8,890 bases of DNA from NCBI GenBank assembly GCA_005884255.1, contig VBDL01000092.1:1-8890 (forward strand). Direction: 5' to 3'. Positions 1-6,114 of the stretch are shown here, in pieces. Position numbers and translations under genes: made by a program. A model generated the notes under the pieces. It saw only the letters and a program-made list of their open reading frames with translations, was not told the origin of the DNA and searched no databases. Each line of letters starts with the position of its first letter. The first letter of the stretch is position 1. The DNA is from Betaproteobacteria bacterium. Lineage in GTDB: Bacteria; Pseudomonadota; Gammaproteobacteria; Burkholderiales; Burkholderiaceae_C.

Positions 1-528
1 GCGCTGTTCACGGCGGCAATGGCGAGCACGGCGCTGGCAGTGCAGTGGCCGGTCACCGAGCAGCAACGCAGCACCGCCAACCAGGTAGCCAGTGCCGGTG
101 TGCCGCTGTCGGAGCTGGCGCCCGACGCGCCCGACTCCTACACCGTCAAGCGCGGCGACACCTTGTGGGACATCTCCAAGATCTTCCTCAAGAGCCCGTG
201 GCGCTGGCCCGAGCTGTGGGGCATGAACCTGGAGCAGATCCGCAACCCGCACCTGATCTATCCCGGCCAGGTGCTGGTGCTGGAAAAGAGCGGCGGCCGC
301 GCCCGCCTGCGTCTGGCCACCGAAGTGCCGGGCGGCACGGTCAAGCTGACGCCGCGCGTGCGCAGCAGCCCGCTGGGCGACGGCGCCATCAGCGCCATTC
401 CGCTGCACCTGATCGAGCCCTTCCTCAACGAGGCGGTGGTGTTCAACACCAACGAACTGGCCGCCGCGCCACGCGTGGTGGCCGCCACCGAGGGCCGTGT
501 GCTGATGACTCGCGGCGACAGCGCCTGA
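1..528 (+). CDS. LysM-domain exported protein, N-terminal part (5' end outside window, ends at a frameshift)
   Basis: This is the front half of a secreted or periplasmic protein that probably binds peptidoglycan. The reading frame is open from base 1, and the residues before the ATG at 19 (ALFTAAMASTALA, then VQWP) look like the end of a signal peptide with cleavage after ALA. The true start is therefore probably upstream of the window, and the ATG at 19 lies inside the signal peptide. A LysM domain spans about 139-282 (YTVKRGDTLWDISKIFLK ... NPHLIYPGQVLVL). A conserved stretch including LIEPFLNEAVVFNTNELAAAPRVV follows. The frame stops at TGA 526-528, just after MTRGDSA, and the rest of the protein continues from 527 in the next frame. 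It lies upstream of dprA, where many Burkholderiales carry a LysM protein (from memory). Its exact function is not established. Family call is strong; whether the gene is truly broken or the sequence is in error is open. Confidence 0.85.
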   Translation, partial: ALFTAAMASTALAVQWPVTEQQRSTANQVASAGVPLSELAPDAPDSYTVKRGDTLWDISKIFLKSPWRWPELWGMNLEQIRNPHLIYPGQVLVLEKSGGRARLRLATEVPGGTVKLTPRVRSSPLGDGAISAIPLHLIEPFLNEAVVFNTNELAAAPRVVAATEGRVLMTRGDSA

Positions 529-1081
529 CTTCCGCCTGTTCCGCGAAGCCAAGCCGCTGAAGGACCCGGACAACGGCGAGATCCTCGGCTACGAGGCCGC
601 CTACCTCGGCACCGCGGAGTACACACGCCCCGCTGAAGAGAGCACCGACGAGAAGGGCAAGCCGCAGATCATCCCCGCGACCTTCGTGATCACCGGTGTG
701 CGCGCCGAGGTCGGCGTGGGCGATCGGCTGTCGCCGGTGCCGGCGCGCGAGTTCATCAGCTATGCGCCGCATCCGCCGTCCAAGCCGATCGCCGGGCGCA
801 TCGTGTCGATCTACGGCGAGGCACTGAACGCCGGGCAGAACCAGATCGTGGCGCTGAACCGCGGCGCCGCCGACGGCATCGAGCGCGGCCATGTGCTGGC
901 GCTGTGGCGCGCCGGCCGCGTCACGAAGGACGAGACCGATCCGGCCAAGCCGCAGATCAAGCTGCCCGACGAGCGCCACGGCCTGCTGTTCGTGTTCCGC
1001 GTGTTCGAACGCGTGTCCTACGCGTTGATCGTCTCGGTGCAGGAGCCGGTGCGCACCGGCGACAAGTTCAGCCAGCCCTAG
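527..1081 (+). pseudogene. C-terminal part of the same LysM-family protein, in a shifted frame
   Basis: Reading from 527 gives DFRLFREAKPLKDPDNGEI and continues without a stop to TAG at 1079-1081. This matches what I recall as the C-terminal half of the LysM proteins encoded before dprA. Visible conserved stretches are RIVSIYGEALNAGQNQIVAL, DGIERGHVLAL, IKLPDERHGLLFVFRVF and SYALIVSVQEPVRTGDKF. The fragment has no plausible ribosome binding site or start codon at its 5' end; the first in-frame start-like codon is a GTG at 686 inside the conserved sequence. It is therefore the continuation of the preceding fragment, not a separate gene. In intact relatives I recall about ten residues between the RGDTAY-like motif and DFRLFRE. 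Here they are adjacent, so a short deletion that is not a multiple of three would explain both the missing residues and the shift. Confidence 0.8.
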
Positions 1082-1089
1082 ATGGTGCC

Positions 1090-1162
1090 CCCGCGTCGCC
1101 TGCGGCTCCTCGCCCCCCGAGGGGGCTGTCGCTTCGCCTTGGGGCGGCCCGGCGGCTGCGCT
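1090..1162. repeat. GC-rich intergenic hairpin repeat
   Basis: The 110-base gap between the LysM gene and dprA holds a perfect 6-bp hairpin, GCCCCC (1112-1117), loop CGA, GGGGGC (1121-1126). It is followed by the tract CTTGGGGCGGCCCGGCGG (1138-1155), which contains further GC-rich self-complementary sequence. From memory, this combination of CCCCCGAGGGGG followed by TTGGGGCGGCCCGGCGG recurs in gaps between genes in Comamonadaceae and related Burkholderiales. No run of T follows the hairpin, so it is not a classic rho-independent terminator, although it could stall polymerase or protect a 3' end. It is probably a dispersed REP-like element. Confidence 0.5.
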
Positions 1163-1191
1163 CAAGATCAGCATCGCCTACGGCTCCGAGG

Positions 1192-2109
1192 ATGACTGCG
1201 CCGGAGGGCGATCTCGCCGCCTGGCTGCGCCTGCTGGAAACGCCCGGCGTCGGGCGCGACTCGGCCCGCAAGCTGCTGGCCAGCTTCGCGTCGCCGCAGG
1301 CGGCGATTGCGGCGCCGGCCGCCGCACGGCGCGCCGTTGCTGGCGCGGCCGGCGAGTCGCTGAGCCAGCCACCGGCCGAGTTCGACGCGCTGCTGCAGCG
1401 CACGCTGACCTGGCTGGACGAAGGCAGCAACGACGCACCACGGCGCATCGTCACGCTGGGCGATGCCGACTACCCGCAAGCATTGCTGCAGACGGCCGAC
1501 CCGCCGCTGCTGCTGTATCTGATCGGCCGCGCGGAGCTGCTACAGGCGCCCAGCATCGCCATCGTCGGCAGCCGCAACCCCACCGCGCAAGGCAAGGACA
1601 ATGCGCGCGCCTTCGCCGCCGAACTCAGCCGCGCCGGGTTCACGGTGATCTCCGGCCTCGCGCTCGGCATCGATGGCGCCGCGCATGAGGGCGGCCTGCG
1701 AGGACCGGGCAGCACCATCGCGGTGGTCGGCACCGGGCTGGACCAGGTCTATCCGCGGCGCCACCAAGCGCTGGCGCAACGCATCGTCGCCGAGGGCGGC
1801 CTGTTCGTCAGCGAATACGCGCTTGGCATGCCGCCGCTGCCGGCGAACTTCCCGCTGCGCAACCGCATCATCGCCGGCCTGGCGCAGGGCACGCTGGTGG
1901 TCGAAGCCGCCCTGCAGTCCGGCTCGCTGATCACGGCACGGATGGCCAGCGAGGCGGGGCGTGAGGTGTTCGCCATTCCCGGCTCGATCCACAACCCGCT
2001 GACGCGTGGCTGCCATGCGCTGCTGAAGCAGGGAGCCAAGCTGGTCGAGAGCGCGCGCGATGTGCTGGACGCGACCCGCTGCTGCAGGCGCTCGGCCACG
2101 ACCCGGTGA
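1192..2109 (+). CDS. dprA: DprA/Smf DNA-processing protein, truncated by frameshift (305 aa)
   Basis: DprA binds incoming single-stranded DNA in the cytoplasm during natural transformation and loads RecA onto it. The start is set at ATG 1192 because MTAPEGDLAAWLRLLETPGVG fits the family N-terminus; the frame is open further upstream but reads through the intergenic repeat. Ribosome binding is weak (GAGG directly before the ATG). Residues 1-80 form the N-terminal helical domain with a helix-hairpin-helix-like TPGVGRDSARKLLA. The Rossmann-like domain is complete: IVGSRNPTAQG (124-134), SGLALGIDGAAHEGGL (154-169), GTGLDQVYPRRH (180-191), FPLRNRIIAGL (220-230), SGSLITA (243-249) and GSIHNPLTRGCHALLKQGAKLV (264-285). 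After DVLDA (290-294) the frame is wrong, giving eleven unrelated residues and a TGA. The winged-helix domain continues in another frame. A protein of this kind may still work, because some DprA proteins, for example from Streptococcus pneumoniae, lack that domain. Confidence 0.9.
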   Translation: MTAPEGDLAAWLRLLETPGVGRDSARKLLASFASPQAAIAAPAAARRAVAGAAGESLSQPPAEFDALLQRTLTWLDEGSNDAPRRIVTLGDADYPQALLQTADPPLLLYLIGRAELLQAPSIAIVGSRNPTAQGKDNARAFAAELSRAGFTVISGLALGIDGAAHEGGLRGPGSTIAVVGTGLDQVYPRRHQALAQRIVAEGGLFVSEYALGMPPLPANFPLRNRIIAGLAQGTLVVEAALQSGSLITARMASEAGREVFAIPGSIHNPLTRGCHALLKQGAKLVESARDVLDATRCCRRSATTR

Positions 2110-2240
2110 CGCTGGACGCGCTGGTCGCGCGCACCGGCTGGCCGGCGCACGAGCTGTCGGCGCGCCTGCTGGAGCTGGAGCTCGACGGCCAGGTCGCGCG
2201 CCTGCCCGGGCAGCTCTTTCAGCGCCTCACGCGGGTCTGA
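2073..2240 (+). pseudogene. dprA: Detached C-terminal winged-helix domain of DprA (shifted frame)
   Basis: From 2073 this frame reads DPLLQALGHDPVTLDALVAR and ends in LPGQLFQRLTRV with TGA at 2238-2240. This is the DprA C-terminal winged-helix domain, recognisable by the order of a short helix, a recognition helix after TGWPAHELSARLLELELDG, and the closing LPGQLFQR strand. It overlaps the end of the truncated upstream frame and has no start codon of its own. Here the Rossmann domain's final DVLD abuts DPLLQALG. In intact relatives I recall a proline- and alanine-rich linker between them, so the break most likely sits on a linker deletion at about 2070-2073. The GC-rich nature of such linkers makes either a real slippage deletion or a sequencing or assembly error plausible. 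Confidence 0.8.
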
Positions 2241-2302
2241 GTGTTCGCCCGGCCAACCCCGGCTGGAACGGTGCTTTTTCTGGCTGGCGCGCCGATCTGC
2301 TC

Positions 2303-2311
2303 TGGTACAGT
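2303..2311 (+). promoter_or_regulatory. Possible extended -10 promoter element for smg
   Basis: TGGTACAGT fits an extended -10 element (TG-N-TACAGT, against the consensus TG-N-TATAAT). Its last base is 6 bases before the A of the smg ATG at 2318, so transcription would begin at or within a base or two of the start codon. No good -35 hexamer is seen at 16-18 bases upstream, as allowed for extended -10 promoters. This is a motif match only. Confidence 0.35.
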
Positions 2312-2317
2312 GGACTC

Positions 2318-2770
2318 ATGTTCGACGTGCTCGTCTACCTGTACGAAAACTACTGGCGGCCCGATGCCTGTCCGGACCATGCGCAGCTGAAGCGCAAGCT
2401 GTCCGCTGTGGGTTTCGAGTCCGACGAGATCCAGGAAGCGCTGTCCTGGCTGGACGGCCTGGCCACCGCGGCCGAGTCCTACAGCGGCCAGCAGAGCGCG
2501 AGCAGCCTGCGCGTCTATTCGTTGGCCGAGCAGGAACTGCTCGGCGAAGAATCGATCGGCTTCATCAGCTTCCTCGAATCGGCCGGCGTGCTGCCGCCGC
2601 CGATGCGCGAGATGGTCATCGATCGCGCGATGGCCATCGGCGTCGGGCGGCTGGACCTGGAAGACCTGAAGATCATCGTGCTGATGGTCTTCTGGAGCCT
2701 GGGCGAAGAGCCCGATGCGCTGATCCTCGACGAGCTGTTCGTCGACCCCGAGGATCGCCTCATCCACTGA
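2318..2770 (+). CDS. smg: Smg family protein (DUF494), 150 aa
   Basis: The product is an intact Smg/DUF494 protein, a small cytoplasmic protein of unsettled function encoded next to dprA (smf) in many proteobacteria, including E. coli, where it is about 157 residues. Family marks are the N-terminus MFDVLVYLYENYW, the central GFESDEIQEALSWLDGL, the stretch GFISFLESAGVLPPPMREMVIDRAM, and the C-terminal DLEDLKIIVLMVFWSLGE. The frame is open well upstream, so the start at 2318 is chosen by the family N-terminus. There is no usable Shine-Dalgarno sequence; the nearest GGA is only 3 bases from the ATG. A possible extended -10 element sits immediately upstream, so it may be read from its own promoter and not only with dprA, 77 bases upstream. 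Its stop is 16 bases from the stop of the convergent DUF1631 gene. Confidence 0.93.
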   Translation: MFDVLVYLYENYWRPDACPDHAQLKRKLSAVGFESDEIQEALSWLDGLATAAESYSGQQSASSLRVYSLAEQELLGEESIGFISFLESAGVLPPPMREMVIDRAMAIGVGRLDLEDLKIIVLMVFWSLGEEPDALILDELFVDPEDRLIH

Positions 2771-2786
2771 GCCTCGAACCGGGCAG

Positions 2787-5045
2787 TTAGCTCATCAGGC
2801 GCGACGGATCGACGTCGAGTTTGGCCAACGCGCTGCGCGTCGCGCGCACCGTCAAGGCTTCATCCTGCGCCGGCAGCAACAGCCCCGCCTGCAGGAACGA
2901 CGCCAGCCGCTGCTGCTGGAACAGGATGCCGCGCCCGGCCGGCGAGACGAACAGCGTCAGCTGCTTGCGCAGGCCCTGCCACGCGAGCTGCACCGCCTCG
3001 TTGCGGTTGCGGTAGTCCAGCATGTACCAGGTGCCGACCTGCAGCTCGCGCGCCCACGCGAGCATCGCCGGCGTCGGCATCGAGCCGCCCTCGGACACCA
3101 CCTCCAGGTCGCCGGTGTCGTGGCCTGACAGATCGAGCACCATCGACTCGTCGATCTGCACGTCGCCGGCCTCGGGCAGAAGCTCTTCCAGCGTTTCCAG
3201 CCGCTCCATCAGCTCTTCGAGGCGCTCGGTCGGTATCGCCGCCGCCTTGGCAGTGAAGGCCGCGGCGAGCGAGTTGTTCAGCGTGCGGATGTGCTCGTCC
3301 TGCTTCTCGGGCACCAGTCCGGCGCCGGCCATCCCTTCGCGCAAGGTCTTCAGCAGCGGCGGCAGGCGACGGATGACTTCGGCGCGCTCCTCGCGCGAGA
3401 CCTTCGCGCCGGCCGACCAGATGAGGTCGGCGGCGGCGCGCTTCATCGCCTTGGTCTCGTCGGCCTGCGCACCGAACTTCACCGCCGTCATCGCCAGCAC
3501 GTCGGCCCACACCTGGAACAGGAACTGGCGCACGCCCTCCTGCACCGGCACGCTCTCGAGCATCTTGCGCAGCTCGATGGTGTACTGGATGGCCAGCGTT
3601 TCGCGCTGCTCGACCTGCTGCGCCAGCGACACGCCCTTGCGCGTGGCCTCGTTCTCGTTCTTGAAGTAGTGCTCGAGGAATTTCTCGAACTCGGTGAGCA
3701 CGGTTTGGAACACGCGGCGGCCGGTGTCCGGATAGGCCTCGACGACCTGCACCACGCGCTTGATCTCCTTCTCCAGCGCATCGCCCACCGCACGCGCCGA
3801 GGTATCGAAGCCCATCACGCAGGCACCCATGCGATCGATCAGGCGGCGCGCGGGATGGTCGACGGTGGCAAAGAAGTCGGGCTCGCCGACCGCCACGCGC
3901 AGGGTCGGCATCTGCAGCCGCGCGAACCACACGCGCACGGCGGCCGGGATGCGCTCTTCCATCAAGATGCTCTGGAACAGCAGCGCGACGATCTCGATCG
4001 TCGCGCGCTCGACCGGTGTGCTCGCCGCCTGCTTCAGCGCCTGTTTGCGCTGGTAAAGGTCCTCGAGGAGCGCCGGCGTCGTGACGACGGCCTCGGCCCC
4101 CGCCGCCGACGGGCGGAAACGCCGCTGCAGCCCGAGCTGCGCCTCGCCGATGGCCGCCGTGAGCCCCGGCGACGCGGGCCGCCCCGCCGTCTGTGCGAAT
4201 TCCGGCAGCTGGCGGCCGACCAGCTTGTTCAGGCGGCCCAGCACCGCCTCGGCGTGGTCGCTGCCGCGCGGCGGCAGCGGCGCGCCGCGCGTCATCAGGC
4301 GCGTCTCCTCGGCCACGCCCCCCAGGCCAGCGCGGACCGAGCTGACGACGGTAGACCCGGCCAGGCCCGCGCTGCGTGTGCGGCGGATGAAAGGGCGCAG
4401 ATCCACCTCGGGCAGCACGCGCCGCTCGACCAGCCAGTGGTTGGTCTCGTGGTAGCCCTCTTCGACGAGCGCGGCGAATTCCTCGTGCAGCACCGGCTGC
4501 AGCGTGCGCCAGGGCTCCAGCCCGAGGCCCGAAGTGCGCCACGCATCGATCACCACGCGCGCCAGCACATGCGAGCGCAGCAGGTCGTGCGTGTCCAACT
4601 CCTCGCGGCCTTCGAGCATCGTCACGCGCGAGCGCAGGTCAGTGAATTCCCAGGACGCGCGGTCCATCACCGCCAACGCCAGGCGCGACGAGAGAATCTC
4701 GCGCTCGATGGTGTCGTCGTCGACCAGCGACAGCTTGCCCATGCGAGCCGATGACGAGACCCCGGGGCGCGGCAGGTCGCCCGCACGCGTGACCGACGCA
4801 ATGCCTTGCTGCGCAGCCTGGCGCAGCCCGTCTTCCATCGCATGCAGCCAGGTCGATGCGCGGGCGTGCAGCTCGGTGGCGGCCTCGCGCCGCTTCGCCG
4901 CCTCGCCGTGCTCGGCCCTCTTGCCCAGCAGCTCGCGTGCACCACCATCCACCGCCTGCACGACGCCGGCCAGGCCATGGACCAGGGCCTCGGTGTAGCG
5001 CCGGCGCGCCTGCGCGGCCAAGGCCATGGTGTTGGCGGTCGCCAT
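2787..5045 (-). CDS. DUF1631 family protein, 752 aa
   Basis: This is a large, apparently cytoplasmic protein of the DUF1631 family, found in beta- and gammaproteobacteria and sometimes mislabelled thymidine phosphorylase. Its function is unknown. The family core is seen at residues 351-414, with LLFQSILMEERIPAAVRVWF, LQMPTLRVAVGEPDFF and DHPARRLIDRMG. A later helical segment at 558-580 reads IRRLPPLLKTLREGMAGAGL, and a leucine/glutamate-rich stretch follows at 606-624. The C-terminal part (about 655-735; LQVGTWYMLD, LAWQGLRKQLTLFVSPAGRG) looks like the small beta-barrel ending many DUF1631 proteins and resembles a PilZ-type barrel; that is inference. There is no signal peptide or membrane segment. 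The ATG at 5045 is the most upstream start possible, because an in-frame TAG lies at 5078-5076 with no other start codon between. GAGGGA lies 14 bases upstream, too far for good ribosome binding; the next Met is residue 7. It follows secF by 35 bases on the same strand, so it is probably co-transcribed. Confidence 0.85.
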   Translation of the reverse strand: MATANTMALAAQARRRYTEALVHGLAGVVQAVDGGARELLGKRAEHGEAAKRREAATELHARASTWLHAMEDGLRQAAQQGIASVTRAGDLPRPGVSSSARMGKLSLVDDDTIEREILSSRLALAVMDRASWEFTDLRSRVTMLEGREELDTHDLLRSHVLARVVIDAWRTSGLGLEPWRTLQPVLHEEFAALVEEGYHETNHWLVERRVLPEVDLRPFIRRTRSAGLAGSTVVSSVRAGLGGVAEETRLMTRGAPLPPRGSDHAEAVLGRLNKLVGRQLPEFAQTAGRPASPGLTAAIGEAQLGLQRRFRPSAAGAEAVVTTPALLEDLYQRKQALKQAASTPVERATIEIVALLFQSILMEERIPAAVRVWFARLQMPTLRVAVGEPDFFATVDHPARRLIDRMGACVMGFDTSARAVGDALEKEIKRVVQVVEAYPDTGRRVFQTVLTEFEKFLEHYFKNENEATRKGVSLAQQVEQRETLAIQYTIELRKMLESVPVQEGVRQFLFQVWADVLAMTAVKFGAQADETKAMKRAAADLIWSAGAKVSREERAEVIRRLPPLLKTLREGMAGAGLVPEKQDEHIRTLNNSLAAAFTAKAAAIPTERLEELMERLETLEELLPEAGDVQIDESMVLDLSGHDTGDLEVVSEGGSMPTPAMLAWARELQVGTWYMLDYRNRNEAVQLAWQGLRKQLTLFVSPAGRGILFQQQRLASFLQAGLLLPAQDEALTVRATRSALAKLDVDPSRLMS

Positions 5046-5080
5046 GTGCTGCGTGGGTGTCCCTCGGAGTGCGTCCTACT

Positions 5081-6103
5081 CTACACCACCGCCCCGGCGT
5101 TCGGGTCGTTCGGGTCGGACTCCTTCACCGGTCCCTTGACCAGATCCTCGCGCTTGACGCCCAGCCACATCGCGATGGCGGCGGCGACGAACACCGACGA
5201 GTAGATGCCGAACAGGATGCCGATGGTCAGCGCGACCGCGAAGTAGTGCAGCGTCGGGCCGCCGAACAGCAGCATCGACAGCACCATCATCTGCGTGCAG
5301 CCGTGCGTGATGATGGTGCGGCTCATCGTGCTGGTGATCGCGTGGTCGATCACCTCGTGCGTCGTCATCTTGCGGTACTTGCGGAAGGCCTCGCGAATCC
5401 GGTCGAAGATCACCACCGATTCGTTGACCGAGTAGCCGAGCACCGCCAGCACCGCCGCCAGCACCGACAGCGAGAACTCCCATTGGAAGAAGGCGAAGAA
5501 GCCGAGGATGATGACGACGTCGTGCAGGTTGGCGACGATGGCCGCCACCGAGAACTTCCACTCGAAGCGCACGGCGAGGTAGGCCATGATGCCGATGACC
5601 ACGAAGATGAGCGCCTTGACGCCGTCTTCGGCCAGCTCCTTGCCCACCTGCGGGCCGACGAACTGATTCTGCTTGAGCGTCAAGCTTGCCGGCTGGCCCG
5701 CGGCGCTGGCGCAGTAGATGCGCGCCTGGCCCGATTCGGATTCGCGGAACACCTGGCCGCTCTCGGCCTTGCACAGCGCATCGAAGACGCGGTCGACGAG
5801 GTCGGCCTGCTTCACGTTGCCGCGCAGCGGCAGCCGCACCAGCACGTCGCGCGAGGTGCCGAAGTTCTGCACCTGCGCCTCACCAAAGCCCATCGCCTCG
5901 ACGGCGGCGCGCGTCTTGCCGATGTCGGCCGTCTGCGCATAGGCGACTTCGATCACCGTGCCGCCGGTGAACTCGATCGAGAGGTGCAGCCCGCGCGTCG
6001 CGAGGAAGAACACCGCGGCGAGGAAGGTCAGCGCCGAGATGATGTTGAACACCAGCGCATGCCGCATGAACGGGATGTCGCGGCGGATTCGGAAGAACTC
6101 CAT
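5081..6103 (-). CDS. secF: Protein translocase subunit SecF, 340 aa
   Basis: SecF is an inner-membrane subunit of the SecDF-YajC complex, which uses the proton gradient to pull proteins emerging from SecYEG into the periplasm. The sequence shows a first membrane segment at about 14-35, the family motif FTGGTVIEV at 45-53, a periplasmic domain to about 160, and five further membrane segments. The FVGPQVGKEL motif is at 148-157, and the signature GYSVNESVVIFDRIRE is at 223-238. Glu228 sits where E. coli SecF has Asp213, and Arg262 (TSTMSRTIITHG) aligns with E. coli Arg247; both E. coli residues are implicated in proton transfer. The start is well supported: AAGGA, overlapping the secD stop, lies 8 bases before the ATG. 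It is 11 bases downstream of secD. The C-terminal tail is short and hydrophilic. Length is near the family norm of about 310-325. Confidence 0.97.
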   Translation of the reverse strand: MEFFRIRRDIPFMRHALVFNIISALTFLAAVFFLATRGLHLSIEFTGGTVIEVAYAQTADIGKTRAAVEAMGFGEAQVQNFGTSRDVLVRLPLRGNVKQADLVDRVFDALCKAESGQVFRESESGQARIYCASAAGQPASLTLKQNQFVGPQVGKELAEDGVKALIFVVIGIMAYLAVRFEWKFSVAAIVANLHDVVIILGFFAFFQWEFSLSVLAAVLAVLGYSVNESVVIFDRIREAFRKYRKMTTHEVIDHAITSTMSRTIITHGCTQMMVLSMLLFGGPTLHYFAVALTIGILFGIYSSVFVAAAIAMWLGVKREDLVKGPVKESDPNDPNAGAVV

Positions 6104-6114
6104 GCGCTAGGTCC

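Noticed and set aside
1112..1126. Rho-independent terminator after the LysM gene
   Set aside because: The hairpin is perfect but no T run follows, so it is reported as a repeat instead.
443..1174. 243-codon - strand open frame opposite the LysM gene
   Set aside because: The opposite strand encodes conserved LysM-protein motifs in both halves; the antisense product shows no domain. It stays open across the frameshift only because of GC-rich base composition.
904..1191. Upstream extension of the dprA frame inside the LysM gene
   Set aside because: It overlaps conserved LysM-protein coding sequence in another frame and crosses the intergenic repeat. The DprA N-terminus fits the ATG at 1192.
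2060..2317. Upstream extension of the smg frame
   Set aside because: It overlaps the DprA winged-helix coding sequence; Smg proteins begin at the MFDVLVYLYENY motif encoded from 2318.
3291..4754. Long + strand open frame (487 codons) opposite the DUF1631 gene
   Set aside because: The predicted protein is rich in Arg, His, Leu and Ala with no recognisable domain, the expected mirror of a GC-rich coding strand. The - strand frame encodes a recognisable family.
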